In this document: positions 29,843-39,523 of the stretch, one piece after another | Numbering within the stretch: position 1 is the first letter of the stretch | Layout of the letters: each line of letters begins with the position of its first letter | From: Phenylobacterium sp. CCH9-H3 | Lineage (GTDB): Bacteria; Pseudomonadota; Alphaproteobacteria; Caulobacterales; Caulobacteraceae | NCBI RefSeq assembly: GCF_001557235.1 | Contig: NZ_LSJI01000241.1 | Location: forward strand, 1-53,886 | Length of the DNA: 53,886 bases | Direction: 5' to 3' | Program-made: the position numbers and the translations under genes | Notes under the pieces: model-generated | What the model was told of the DNA's origin: nothing | What the model saw: the letters and a program-made list of their open reading frames with translations, nothing else | The model's database searches: none

Positions 29843-31008
29843 GTGACGCGCCGCCGTCCGGCGCCGGAGCCCGTGGAGGTGGTCGAGCGAAAGGGCATCG
29901 GCCACCCCGACAGCATCTGCGACGCGCTGGCCGAGTCCCTGTCGCGCGATCTGTGCGCCCGGTACAGGGCCGCCTACGGGACGATCCTGCACCACAATGT
30001 CGACAAGGCCCTGCTTTGCGCCGGGCGCGCCACCCCGGCCTTCTCGGGCGGACAGGTGGACGAGCCGATCGACATCTACCTGGCCGGCCGGGCCGCGAGC
30101 CTTGCGGAAGACGGCGGACGCTCGCTCCGCGAGCTGGCGGTGGAGGGCGCACGCGGTTGGCTCCGCGCCAATCTCCACGCCCTGGACGCAGAGCGCCACG
30201 TGCGGATCCATCCGGTGCTGAGGCCGGGCTCGCCGGAGCTTCGGGGGCTGTTCGGCGCCGCCGCCGGCGAAATCCCGCGCGCCAACGACACCTCCATCGG
30301 TGTCGGCTATGCACCGCTCAGCCCGCTGGAGCAGCTGGTCCTGCGGGTCGAGCGCGAATTGCGGGAGGACGCCCGGCCGGCACGGGGCGAGGATGTCAAG
30401 GTTATGGGGGTGCGGACCGGCGCCCAGGTCGCGCTCACCATCTCCTGCGCCATGGTCGGGCGCGAGATTCCCAGCCTCGCCGCCTACCGGGACGAAACGG
30501 CCGCGATCGCCGGGCGCGCGGCGGCCGCCGGCCTGGGAGCCGGCTTCGGCCGGGCCAGCATCGCCGTGAACGCGGCGGACCGGCCTGAAGCCGGACAGGT
30601 CTACCTCACCGTCACCGGCACGTCGGCGGAGGGCGGCGACGACGGCCAGGTGGGCCGGGGGACCGGGTCAACGGCCTGATCACCCCGGGCCGGCCGATGA
30701 GCCTCGAGGCTGCGGCCGGCAAGAACCCGGTCAGCCATGTCGGCAAGATCTACAATGTAGCCGCGCGGCAGATCGCCGAAGCGGTGATCTCAGCCTTGCC
30801 GCAGGTCACGCGCGCGGAATGCCTGATGGTGAGCCGCATCGGCGCCCCGATCACGGAACCTGCCGTGCTGAGCGTTCGGGTGGAGCTCGCGCGCGGCGCG
30901 GCCCTGCCCGATGTCGAGGCCGAGATCGACCGCCTGGCGGCGGGCGTGCTCGCAGGCCTGCCGGCCCGGCTCGAGGACTTCATCCAGGGCCGCATCGGCC
31001 TCTTCTAG
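29843..31008 (+). pseudogene. Archaeal-type S-adenosylmethionine synthetase, frameshifted
   Basis: Two adjacent frames together encode one archaeal-class methionine adenosyltransferase (~388 aa, a normal length). The first part runs from PVEVVERKGIGHPDSICDALAE through GTSAEGGDDGQVGRG to a stop at 30679. The second resumes in the -1 frame at RVNGLITPGRPMSLEAAAGKNPVSHVGKIYN and ends at 31008. The break is at the GGGGGAC run 30657-30663, where one base appears to be missing from the conserved GRGNRVNG codons. It makes SAM from Met and ATP. Nothing else is decayed, so sequencing error, a recent mutation and programmed slippage are all possible. The start is uncertain (GTG 29843, or GTG 29768 overlapping the previous gene). 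Confidence 0.85.
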
Positions 31009-31098
31009 AGCCGGCCGGAAGGCGCCGACGGGCGCCGCGCCCCGGATCGCAAACGGCCGTGGCGCCTCGTCGCAGGCGCAGAACACGAGCAGGGACAG

Positions 31099-31941
31099 AT
31101 GATCAACCCACTGAGCGATCCCCTCGTCGAGAACGTCATTGTCGATCCCGTGGGCGAGGTGGTCCGCCTGGACGCCACGCCGGAGGGGGTGGCGATCGTC
31201 ACCATCGACCGGCCCGAGCGGCGCAACGCGCTCAACCGCCTTGCCGTGGAAGGACTCACCCAGGCCTTCGAGACCCTGCAGGGAGCTTCCGGCGTGCGCG
31301 TGGTGTTCCTGCGCGGCGCCGGCGGCCACTTCTGCGCGGGCGCGGACCTGGCCGAGATGAAGATAGCGCTCGCGAACTGGACCGAAGTCGACCGGCGCGG
31401 CGACGCCGAGGCCTTCGCGGCCCTGCTGAGGACGATCGAGGAGACTCCTGCCGTCACCGTCGCCCTCTGCCAGGGCGCCGCGCGTGGCCTGGGCGTCGGG
31501 CTGGCGGTCGCCTGCGACCTCGCCGTCGCCACGGCCGACGCCACCTTCGGCTTCCCGGAGGCGAAGCTCGGACTGCTGCCCGCGGTCTCCGCGCCCTATG
31601 TGGCCCGCGCCGTCGGCTGGCGCGAGGCGCGCCGGCTGCTCCTCACGGGCGAGATCGTCGAAGCTGCCCGGGCCGAGCGTATCGGGCTGGTGGGCGAGGT
31701 GGCGGCGGACACCGCCGAGCTCGACAAGGCGATGGACCGGGTGGTCGACCGGGTGATGACCAGCGCGCCAGGCGCGGTGGCGGAGATCAAGCGCCTGGTG
31801 CTGGAAATGCGCGACCGTCCGCTGGACGCCACGACCCTCGAGGCGGCAGCGCGGCGCAGCGCCGATGTGCGCGGGAGCGCGGAGGCGCGCGAGGGGGTCG
31901 CCGCGTACCTGGAGCGGCGCCGCCCGCCTTGGCTAGACTGA
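31099..31941 (+). CDS. Enoyl-CoA hydratase/isomerase (crotonase) family protein
   Basis: 280 aa. Crotonase-fold signatures: DRPERRNALNRLAVEGL, the oxyanion-hole motif FCAGADLAEMK, and GFPEAKLGLLPAVSAPYVARAVG. The substrate cannot be assigned; residues around the second active-site position (EAKLG) are compatible with hydratases. RBS AGGG four bases from ATG. It follows the SAM synthetase gene by 90 bases in the same direction. Confidence 0.88.
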   Translation: MINPLSDPLVENVIVDPVGEVVRLDATPEGVAIVTIDRPERRNALNRLAVEGLTQAFETLQGASGVRVVFLRGAGGHFCAGADLAEMKIALANWTEVDRRGDAEAFAALLRTIEETPAVTVALCQGAARGLGVGLAVACDLAVATADATFGFPEAKLGLLPAVSAPYVARAVGWREARRLLLTGEIVEAARAERIGLVGEVAADTAELDKAMDRVVDRVMTSAPGAVAEIKRLVLEMRDRPLDATTLEAAARRSADVRGSAEAREGVAAYLERRRPPWLD

Positions 31942-32225
31942 GTCCAGCGAGCCTGTCGGACGCAAGGCCCGGTGCGCGGCCAAACCCGAGCCGGGGCCCG
32001 CCTTGGATTGAGGAGGACACAGTGGTCGCCGTGTTCGCGTCACGAGGCGGACGCGGCGTGCGAACGGTCGCGCGCACCGGCCTCGGCCTCGGCCAGGTCA
32101 GGTTGATCGGTGATGGGCTACCATCCGGTCCTTCGCCAGGGCTGTAAGCCGGAAGCCCGGTCCTGCGTCAGACTCCAGGGCGAGCCATCCGGCGCGCCGG
32201 ACCACCGATGATCCAGGAGGCTTCC

Positions 32226-32978
32226 ATGGCCGATCTCAACCCGGGCCGGCTGCGGGCCGCGCCCGTCGCCCAGGCCGACATGGCGCTCGACGCCGGCCTG
32301 CGCCGCTTCATGCTGGGCGTCTACAACAAGGTGGCGCTGGGCCTCGTCCTCTCCGCCGCCCTCGCCTACCTCACCAGCATGGTCCCGCCGGTGCGGGACC
32401 TGATGTTCCGGCTCTCCCCCGACGGCCGTTTCGCCGGCTACACCGCGCTGGGCATGATCGTCGCCTTCGCGCCCCTCGTCGTGCTGCTGGGCTCCATGTT
32501 CGCCATGCGCCAGCCTTCGGCGCGTGGCGCGGCGGCGCTCTACTGGACGGTATGCGCGCTGATCGGGGCCTCGCTGGGCGTCCTCGGGCTCGTCTACACC
32601 GGCGCCTCCCTGGCCTCGACCTTCCTGATCACCGCGGCGGCGTTCGGGGCGCTCAGCCTGTTCGGCTACACGACCAAGAAAGACCTCACCGGCCTCGGCA
32701 GCTTCCTGCTCGTGGGCCTGATCGGCCTGGTGATCGCCTCGCTCGTGCGGATGTTCTGGAATCCGCCGGGGTTCTCGTTCGTGATCAGCGCCGCAGGGGT
32801 GCTGATCTTCGCCGGGCTGATCGCCTACGACACCCAGCGCCTGAAGCTCACCTACCATGAGCTCGGCGGGGCGGAGGCCGCGCTGGGCGCCGCCACCAGC
32901 TATGGCGCGCTCAGCCTCTACCTCAACTTCATCAACCTGTTCCAATTCCTGCTGGCCCTCTTCGGCCAGCGGCGTTGA
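32226..32978 (+). CDS. Bax inhibitor-1/YccA family membrane protein
   Basis: 250 aa from the ATG preceded by AGGAGG at five bases; an upstream in-frame ATG (32208) lacks this. Seven hydrophobic helices and the family pattern FMLGVYNKVALGLVLSAALAYL, with C-terminal IFAGLIAYDTQRLK (the di-aspartyl-type sensor helix region). Bacterial members are pH- or Ca2+-sensitive leak channels, and E. coli YccA restrains FtsH. An accessory FtsH is encoded 8 kb away, but no direct link is shown. Confidence 0.9.
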   Translation: MADLNPGRLRAAPVAQADMALDAGLRRFMLGVYNKVALGLVLSAALAYLTSMVPPVRDLMFRLSPDGRFAGYTALGMIVAFAPLVVLLGSMFAMRQPSARGAAALYWTVCALIGASLGVLGLVYTGASLASTFLITAAAFGALSLFGYTTKKDLTGLGSFLLVGLIGLVIASLVRMFWNPPGFSFVISAAGVLIFAGLIAYDTQRLKLTYHELGGAEAALGAATSYGALSLYLNFINLFQFLLALFGQRR

Positions 32979-33054
32979 ACATCGGCGTAAGGCCGGCGCT
33001 CGCGCTGCGTCAGTCCCCCCGAGCGCCGAACCGGCGCAGCACAGGAGAAGCGAT

Positions 33055-33378
33055 ATGAGATTGATCGTGGCCGCGACCGCCCTGGGCCTGCTGGCCAGCG
33101 GGCCAGCCCTGGCCCAGGACCACGGCGCGCATCACCCCGGGGTGACCGAAGCCCGCCAGGCCGCCGCCGACGCCCAGCTACACGAGCAGTGCAAGGCCCT
33201 CATGGGGCGCAAGATGGACCCCAAGCAGCCGCATGACCACGGCCGCGACAAGTCCGGAGCCGCCGCCTGGCCCCAGGGCAAGCCGCTGAGCGAGGCCGAG
33301 ATGAAGGCCATGCACGAGAAGTGCCAGGCCATGATGGCCAAGGACGCCGCCGCGGCGCCCCCCGCGCCGAAACCCTGA
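33055..33378 (+). CDS. Small exported His/Met/Cys protein, paralogue of 53265-53636
   Basis: 107 aa with a signal peptide (LIVAATALGLLASGPALAQ). The mature part has two similar helical segments, QLHEQCKALMGRKM and AMHEKCQAMMAK, each with His, Cys and Met, separated by an HDHGRDKSG linker. A related protein lies at 53265. No named family is recognised; the residue content suggests periplasmic metal binding. AGGAG lies seven bases before ATG. Confidence 0.75.
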   Translation: MRLIVAATALGLLASGPALAQDHGAHHPGVTEARQAAADAQLHEQCKALMGRKMDPKQPHDHGRDKSGAAAWPQGKPLSEAEMKAMHEKCQAMMAKDAAAAPPAPKP

Positions 33379-33389
33379 TCTGCGCGTGG

Positions 33390-33430
33390 GACAGGCGTCC
33401 CGCCGGCCAGCCGCCGGCGGGACGCCTGTC
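33390..33430. terminator. 18-bp perfect hairpin between convergent genes
   Basis: The arms 33390-33407 (GACAGGCGTCCCGCCGGC) and 33413-33430 are exact complements with a 5-base loop. It ends both the gene at 33055 and the convergent ATP-grasp gene, whose stop codon lies at the edge of the stem. Likely a bidirectional terminator. Confidence 0.75.
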
Positions 33431-34796
33431 ACGGCGCGGGCTCGGCCTCGACGGCGAGCACTGGCGCAAAGCCCCCGCCCGACGTGCGCATATTGGTCGT
33501 CTGACCGCGGTAGAGCCGGGCGGCCGGCAGCAGGACCTCGCCGGCGTAGGCGTAGAGGCGGACATCCACCTTCAGCTCGACAGGCTCGCCATCGTGGCGA
33601 AGGCGCCGCGCCCCTGGGGCGGCGTAGGCCTGGGCCACGTAGGGGACGCGGCAGATCTCGTCCCACACGCGGCGCGTGAGCTTGTCGCCGCGGTAGGCTG
33701 CCTTGCTCGCATGGCCCGCGGCCGGCTTGAAGAACCAGCGCCGCCGTTCGCGCCATAGGCGCTCGGCGTTTTCCGGTGTGACGACCACCGTCTCGAGGAC
33801 GGTTCCGGCCAGGATCGCTAGGGCCTCGGCGTCGAGCCCCCAGGCGCGCAGGCGGTCCAGGTCGCACAGCAGGGTCAGGTTGCGCTTGTCGGCGAAGAGC
33901 GCGTGATTGTGCGGGTTGGGGGTGACCACGACACGGTCGAGCTCATAGGCGCGGCGCAGGGCGACGTACTCCGTCGCCTCGAGCGCGAAGTCCGTCAGCC
34001 GGTTGTAGACGAGATCCACGGGGCGGCCGCCGAGGCTGGCCCGCGTCCCGTCGAAGACGAGGTCGCGGGGGTCGCCGATCACCGTTTCCAGCCCGGCCGA
34101 GTCCAGGAGCGCCTTCGCGAGCTGGAACTCCGGATAGAGCGGCTGCGCCTCGGGAGCGTCGTCAAGGATCGCGACGCGGCCCAAGCTCCCGCGCCGCGCC
34201 TGCCTGCGCCACTCGGCCTTGAACATGTCGGCGACCCGCCGGCGGAACGCCGCCTCGTCGGGCGCCTGGGCGTTCGGCCCGCGGCCCCCGCAGCAGGCGA
34301 GCTGCGCCCGCGCCAGCACCGCATTCAGGAAGGCGCCGCCGGCGTTGGTGTTGATCTCGATGAGCTTCGGCCCGTCGGGCGTGATGTGGAAGTCGTAGCC
34401 CATCATCGCCCCGGCCGGGCCGAAGTCGCGGTGCGACAGCGGCGGCGCCCAGGCAAGCGCAGCCTCCCGGTAGCCGGCAAGCCGCGCCACAGCCTCCACG
34501 GCCCGGACCACGTCGGCCATGCGCGCGAGGGCCGGCGCCGGGACGAACACCGGCGAGTTGGCGAACAACCAGGGCGACCGCTCGGCCAGGATGTCGGCGA
34601 AGCCTTCGGCGCCCACCTCGCGGTCAAGGGCGGCCGCCAGCGCCGGCCGGTCGAGGGTGACGCAGAAGCAGCCGCCGTTGAGCGCCTCGGCGCGAAGCTC
34701 CGCGGCGACAGGCGGTCCGCTCGCAGGCGGGTTGGACGGGCTGGTGGGGCGCGCCGAGGCGCCGTCACATCCGACGCAAGGCTCTCCTCGGCTCAC
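33429..34796 (-). CDS. Circularly permuted ATP-grasp protein, unknown substrate
   Basis: 455 aa from the GTG that overlaps the PEP synthase stop (GTGA); no RBS, so probably translated by coupling. Residues from about 35 on look like the glutathionylspermidine-synthase-like/circularly permuted ATP-grasp class: FDFHITPDG-type segment (GYDFHITPDGPKLIEINTNAGG), DLVYNRLTDFAL, and the C-terminal WFFKPAAGHASKAAYRGDKLTRRVW loop. Such enzymes activate a carboxylate with ATP and join it to an amine or thiol. No amidase, alpha-E or transglutaminase partner is near. A CVGCDG motif at the N-terminus is unusual and may be an extension. Confidence 0.78.
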   Translation of the reverse strand: MSRGEPCVGCDGASARPTSPSNPPASGPPVAAELRAEALNGGCFCVTLDRPALAAALDREVGAEGFADILAERSPWLFANSPVFVPAPALARMADVVRAVEAVARLAGYREAALAWAPPLSHRDFGPAGAMMGYDFHITPDGPKLIEINTNAGGAFLNAVLARAQLACCGGRGPNAQAPDEAAFRRRVADMFKAEWRRQARRGSLGRVAILDDAPEAQPLYPEFQLAKALLDSAGLETVIGDPRDLVFDGTRASLGGRPVDLVYNRLTDFALEATEYVALRRAYELDRVVVTPNPHNHALFADKRNLTLLCDLDRLRAWGLDAEALAILAGTVLETVVVTPENAERLWRERRRWFFKPAAGHASKAAYRGDKLTRRVWDEICRVPYVAQAYAAPGARRLRHDGEPVELKVDVRLYAYAGEVLLPAARLYRGQTTNMRTSGGGFAPVLAVEAEPAP

Positions 34797-37207
34797 GCGC
34801 TGCGCCGCCGGCCGGCTTCGGACCCCGCCTCGGCGGCGGCCACCACCTGCTTGACGGCGACGAAGCTGTCGGGGCTGACGGAGATGGAGTCGATCCCGCG
34901 CTCCACGAGGAAGCGGGCGAACTCCGGATGGTTGCTGGGCGCCTCGCCGCAAATCCCCACCTTGGCGTCCGCCTCATGAGCCGCGACGAGGACTTGGCCG
35001 ATCATCCACTTCACGGCCGGATCCTGCTCGTCGAAGAGCTCGGCGAGCTCGCCGGAGTCCCGGTCCACCCCCAGCGTGAGCTGAGTCAGATCGTTGCTGC
35101 CGATGGAGAAGCCGTCGAAACGGCGCGCGAAGTCGGCGGCGAGCACGACGTTGGACGGGATCTCGCACATCACATAGACCTCCAGGCCGTCACGTCCCCG
35201 CTCGAGCCCCTCCTCGGCCATCACCTGCAGCACCCGGTCGGCTTCGGCGACGGAACGGCAGAACGGGATCATCACCACCACATTGCGGAAGCCCATGGTC
35301 TCGCGCATCCGGCGGATGGCCCGGCATTCCAGGGCGAAGCCCTCACGGTAGCGGGGCGAATAGTAGCGCGAGGCGCCGCGGAAGCCCAGCATCGGGTTCT
35401 CCTCCTTCGGCTCGAACTCCGCCCCGCCCAACAGGTTGGCGTACTCGTTGGTCTTGAAGTCGCTCATCCGGATGATCACGGGCTTCGGATGGAAGACCGC
35501 TGCAATGCGGGAAAGGCCCCTGGCGAGGCGGTCCACGAAATATTCGGTGCGGTCCGCATAGCCGGAGGTCAACTCGCCGATCGCCTGGCGCGTCGCCCCG
35601 TCCTTCAGGGTGTCGAAGCGCACGAGCGCCATCGGATGCACGCGGATGTGGTTGCTGATCACGAACTCCATACGCGCAAGCCCCACCCCGTCGGCGGGCA
35701 GGCGCCACCACCGGAAGGCCGTCGCGGGATTGGCGAGGTTGAGCATGATCTGGGTTCGGGTCGTCGGCAGCCCTTCGGCGTCGAGCGCCTGGACCTCGAC
35801 CTCCGCATGCCCCTCGTAGACCAAGCCCTGGTCGCCTTCCGCGCAGGAGACCGTCACCTCCTGCTGGTCGTGCAGCACCTGGGTGGCGTCGCCGGCGCCG
35901 ACGATGGCGGGCAGCCCCAGCTCACGGCTGACGATGGCGGCGTGCGACGTGCGCCCCCCATGGTCGGTGACGATCGCCGCCGCCCGCTTCATGATCGGCA
36001 CCCAGTCCGGATCCGTGGAGGTGGTGACCAGGATCGCGCCATCCACGAAGCGGCCGATGTCGTCGGGACTGTCGATCAGGCACACCCGTCCGGAGACCAC
36101 GGCGTCGCCGATCGCCAGGCCGGTCGCGAGCCGGGGCCCCTTGGACAGGATCCGGTAGCTGTTGAGCGCCGCGCCGGTGCGCCGCGACTGCACCGTCTCC
36201 GGGCGGGCCTGGACGATGAACAACTCGCCGCTCTCCCCGTCCTTGGCCCATTCCATGTCCATCGGGCCGCCATAATGGTCCTCGATCAGCACCGCCCACC
36301 GCGCCAGGTCCAGGATCTCGCCATCGCCCAGCACATAGCTGGACTGCTCCTTGCGGGAGGTGGGCGTGGTGCGGGTGGGCGCCTCCCCCGGCCCGGCATA
36401 GATCATCTTCTGCGCTTTGGCGCCGAGGCGCTTCTCGAGGATCGGCTCCACGTCGGGCTCCGCGAGCAGCGGCTTGAAGACCTGGTACTCGTCGGGGTCC
36501 ACCGCCCCCTGCACCACGGTCTCGCCCAGGCCCCAGGCGGCGTTGATTAGCACCACCTTGTCGAAGCCGGTCTCGGTGTCGATGGAGAACATCACCCCGG
36601 CGCTGGCGCGGTCGGAGCGCACCATCTGCTGGACGCCCACGGAGAGCGCCACCTTCATATGGTCGAACCCCTTGGCGATGCGGTAGCTGATCGCCCGGTC
36701 GGTGAAGAGCGAGGCGTAGCAGCGCCGGCAGGCGTCCAGCAGGGCGTCCTCGCCACGGATGTTCAGGAAGCTCTCCTGCTGCCCTGCGAAACTGGCGTCG
36801 GGAAGGTCCTCGGCGGTGGCGCTGGAGCGCACCGCCACGTCGGCGTCCAGGCGCCCTATGCGCGCACACAGCTGCCCGTAGGCGCGGATGATGGCGTCCT
36901 CCGTATCCTCCGGCCACTGGCCGCTGAGAATGGCCTCGCGGATACGCGCGCCGACCTGCGGCAGCGACGCGCGGCGGTCCGCAAGCTCCGCCAGCGCCTG
37001 GGAGATCACCTCGCGAAGGCGGTTGCGGTCGAGGAAGCGCCAGTAGGCGTCGGCGGTGGTGGCGAAGCCCGGCGGCACGCGCACCCCGCGCGCGCCAAGC
37101 TTGGCGACCATCTCGCCGAGCGAGGCATTCTTGCCGCCCACCCGGGCGACGTCGCCGCGTCCCAAGGACTCGAACGGCACGACAAGTTCCACTGGCTTCT
37201 GGGGCAT
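34793..37207 (-). CDS. ppsA: Phosphoenolpyruvate synthase
   Basis: 804 aa, normal length; ATG with GAGG five bases upstream. The N-terminal pyruvate phosphate dikinase ATP-binding domain begins VARVGGKNASLGEM. The phospho-His domain has GGRTSHAAIVSRELGLPAIVG with His422 (E. coli PpsA uses His421). The C-terminal TIM barrel includes IRMSDFKTNEYANLLGG, GFRGASRY and the end motif GICGEAPSNHPEF. It converts pyruvate + ATP + water to PEP + AMP + Pi. Together with PFOR running in reverse or with lactate/pyruvate growth it would feed gluconeogenesis. The open frame extends far upstream but without family sequence. Confidence 0.95.
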   Translation of the reverse strand: MPQKPVELVVPFESLGRGDVARVGGKNASLGEMVAKLGARGVRVPPGFATTADAYWRFLDRNRLREVISQALAELADRRASLPQVGARIREAILSGQWPEDTEDAIIRAYGQLCARIGRLDADVAVRSSATAEDLPDASFAGQQESFLNIRGEDALLDACRRCYASLFTDRAISYRIAKGFDHMKVALSVGVQQMVRSDRASAGVMFSIDTETGFDKVVLINAAWGLGETVVQGAVDPDEYQVFKPLLAEPDVEPILEKRLGAKAQKMIYAGPGEAPTRTTPTSRKEQSSYVLGDGEILDLARWAVLIEDHYGGPMDMEWAKDGESGELFIVQARPETVQSRRTGAALNSYRILSKGPRLATGLAIGDAVVSGRVCLIDSPDDIGRFVDGAILVTTSTDPDWVPIMKRAAAIVTDHGGRTSHAAIVSRELGLPAIVGAGDATQVLHDQQEVTVSCAEGDQGLVYEGHAEVEVQALDAEGLPTTRTQIMLNLANPATAFRWWRLPADGVGLARMEFVISNHIRVHPMALVRFDTLKDGATRQAIGELTSGYADRTEYFVDRLARGLSRIAAVFHPKPVIIRMSDFKTNEYANLLGGAEFEPKEENPMLGFRGASRYYSPRYREGFALECRAIRRMRETMGFRNVVVMIPFCRSVAEADRVLQVMAEEGLERGRDGLEVYVMCEIPSNVVLAADFARRFDGFSIGSNDLTQLTLGVDRDSGELAELFDEQDPAVKWMIGQVLVAAHEADAKVGICGEAPSNHPEFARFLVERGIDSISVSPDSFVAVKQVVAAAEAGSEAGRRRSA

Positions 37208-37293
37208 CGCTTCCTCGCCTGGCGGTGGCCGACCCTGGTGTCGACGGGGACGGTCCGGCCGCTTGCGCAAGAGACGCGCGTCGCGGCGGCCGC

Positions 37294-38049
37294 TTACGAC
37301 AGACGCGCCAGGGAGCCTCTGGATTCCGGCCGCCTGCTGCCGGGCGCCCGGACCAGCGCGGCCTTCTCGGCGTCGATGATGGCCTCGGCCTGGCGCGCGA
37401 ACTCGGCGGCCGGCAGGCCGGGAGCGATCGGCGGCAGAATGGAGACTGTGATCACGCCGGGCGCCTTTTCCCGCCGCCGCCAGAACCGCCCGGCGTCCAG
37501 GGCGATCGGCAGGACCGGGACGCCGAGCGTCCGGTAGAGGAGCTCGACGCCGCGCTTGAACCTGACGGGCTCGTCCACCGGCCTGCGGGTCCCCTCGGGG
37601 AAGATCAGGATGGAGCGGCCGTCCGCCAGGGCGGCCCGGCTCATGGCGGTCATCTCGCGCAGGGCCTTGCCGCCCTCCTCCCGGTCGATGACGATCATCG
37701 GCGAGCGGTTCAGGTACCAGCCCATAACCGGGATCCGCAGCAGTTCGCGCTTGGCGACGATGGCCACGTCGGGAAAGAGCGCCAGCACCGCGATCGTCTC
37801 CCAGGTGGACTGGTGGTTGGCGACGATCAGGCACGGCTCGTCCGGAGTGTTGGTCGCGCCCCGCACCCTGTGCCGCACCCCCGCGATCACGCCGAGGATG
37901 GCGAGGACCCCGCGCGCCCAGACGCGGGAGAGCCCCCGCACCGTTCTGGGCGGGGAGCCTACGAGCCAGAGCAGGGGAATCGCCAGGCCGAAGAGCGCCG
38001 TCCACGCCGCCCACAGGCTATCGAAGGCCAGCGACCGCAGGGCTCGCAT
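37294..38049 (-). CDS. plsC: 1-acyl-sn-glycerol-3-phosphate acyltransferase family protein
   Basis: 251 aa from ATG with GGAGG six bases upstream. An N-terminal hydrophobic hairpin is followed by acyltransferase motif I NHQSTWE (His-x4-acid), motif II/III IDREEGGKAL and FPEGTRRPVDEP, and VPVLPIALDAG. It acylates lysophosphatidate in the inner membrane during phospholipid synthesis. It lies 86 bases before ppsA in the same direction. Confidence 0.9.
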   Translation of the reverse strand: MRALRSLAFDSLWAAWTALFGLAIPLLWLVGSPPRTVRGLSRVWARGVLAILGVIAGVRHRVRGATNTPDEPCLIVANHQSTWETIAVLALFPDVAIVAKRELLRIPVMGWYLNRSPMIVIDREEGGKALREMTAMSRAALADGRSILIFPEGTRRPVDEPVRFKRGVELLYRTLGVPVLPIALDAGRFWRRREKAPGVITVSILPPIAPGLPAAEFARQAEAIIDAEKAALVRAPGSRRPESRGSLARLS

Positions 38050-38338
38050 TTCACTCCTCCGTGCGGGTACGGATCCGCACCCATGGGATAGGACGAGGCT
38101 CGCGGGTCCTGCATTACGCAGCGAGCCGCGAGGGCTGCAGTCCATGAAGGTCGGACCCTGCGGCGGGCCCAATTGCGGGTCCAGGCGAGTCGAAAGGGGC
38201 CGCCGGCCGCCGACTTCGCGGCGCAGGACGCTTGGAAATGCCCCGCTTCGGAACGCGCCCGCATCGGGCCTTCCTAGGTGTCTGGTCCCGGATTGTGGAT
38301 CGACTTCCCCGATTGCCAAACATGCCGGCGCCAGGCGC

Positions 38339-39523
38339 CTAGGCCGATGTGGCGAGCGGCGCCGTCCCTTCGTTGAGGATGTCGAGGTAGGCGCGGTAGG
38401 CATAGACACGCCCGCGCCGCCGGCCGGTCACTTCCTGCACGATCCCGAGCCGCGCGAGGTCGGCGAGCGCCGCGTTGACGGTGGGGGCGGTGAGGCCCGT
38501 ACGCTGCACCAGAGCCGTGGAGGTGGCGTACGGATTTCCCTGAAGCAGGTCATGGATCCGTAGCGCGGATCCTGCGCGGTCGCTCTCGGCGGTGATCCTG
38601 TCACGGTCTCGCTTGAAGATTTCGACAATCCGTGTCGCAGCATCGAAGGCCTGGTTGGCGATCTCCGCGACGCCATCCAGGAAAAACTCCAGCCACGCTT
38701 CCCAGGCGCCCCGTTCGCGCACCTCCTGCAGGAGACGGTAGTAGTCGGCGCGATGCGTCTTCAGATAGAGGCTGAGGTAGAGTAGCGGCTTGCGCAGGAC
38801 GTCCTCCACGCAGAGGTAGAGGGTCACGAGCAGGCGGCCGATGCGGCCGTTCCCATCCAGGAACGGATGGATGCTCTCGAACTGGACGTGGAGTAAGCCG
38901 GCCTTGATCAAGGGTGGCAGCCGCGATTCCTCCTCGTGCAGAAAGCGTTCGAAGGCGTCGAGGCAAGCGTCTAGTTCATCCATGGGCGGCGGCACGTACA
39001 CGGCGTTGCCAGGCCGTGTCCCGCCGATCCAGTTCTGAGACCGACGGAACTCGCCTGGGTTCTTCGTGCCGCCGCGGCCGCTCTGCAGCAGGCGTTCGTG
39101 CATTTCCCGGATCAAGCGGAGCGACAGCGGAAGGGCGGCGAGCCTCTCAAGGCCATACATCATCGCGTCGACGTAGTTCGACACCTCGCGGATGTCGTCG
39201 AGCGGTTGCCCCGCCTGGGCCTCCGTTTCGAAACGCAGGAGATCGGACAGGGTCGATTGGGTGCCCTCGATTTGTGAGGAGAGCACAGCCTCCTTTCGAA
39301 CATACATGTACAGAAACAGCTCTTGGCGCGGGAGGAGCACAGTGATGCCATCCAGGCGTCCCAAGGCGCGTTCGGCGGCGCTCAGCTTGGGCAGCAAGGG
39401 CAGGATATCGATGGAAGGCTCTGGCGGGAGCGGCGGCGGGACAAAGGCCCGGACCTGTTCACCGGCTGCGACGGTTTCCACGAACCGGCCAAGGCGCGGA
39501 TTGGCAGTCTGTGCGGTGCTCAT
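38339..39523 (-). CDS. Fic family protein with N-terminal Fic_N and C-terminal winged helix
   Basis: 394 aa. N-terminal Fic_N region (PPEPSIDILPLLPKLSAAERALGRLDG) contains the inhibitory-helix-like SSQIEGTQS (S-x-x-x-E-G), then the catalytic FIC motif HPFLDGNGRIGR from His219, and a C-terminal winged helix (LVQRTGLTAPTVNAALADLARLGIV). Such enzymes transfer AMP from ATP onto target proteins; the S/T-x-x-x-E-G motif holds them off. The C-terminal domain often binds the gene's own operator. The region upstream is AT-rich with repeats (see 39558-39600), unlike the GC-rich neighbours. Confidence 0.93.
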   Translation of the reverse strand: MSTAQTANPRLGRFVETVAAGEQVRAFVPPPLPPEPSIDILPLLPKLSAAERALGRLDGITVLLPRQELFLYMYVRKEAVLSSQIEGTQSTLSDLLRFETEAQAGQPLDDIREVSNYVDAMMYGLERLAALPLSLRLIREMHERLLQSGRGGTKNPGEFRRSQNWIGGTRPGNAVYVPPPMDELDACLDAFERFLHEEESRLPPLIKAGLLHVQFESIHPFLDGNGRIGRLLVTLYLCVEDVLRKPLLYLSLYLKTHRADYYRLLQEVRERGAWEAWLEFFLDGVAEIANQAFDAATRIVEIFKRDRDRITAESDRAGSALRIHDLLQGNPYATSTALVQRTGLTAPTVNAALADLARLGIVQEVTGRRRGRVYAYRAYLDILNEGTAPLATSA

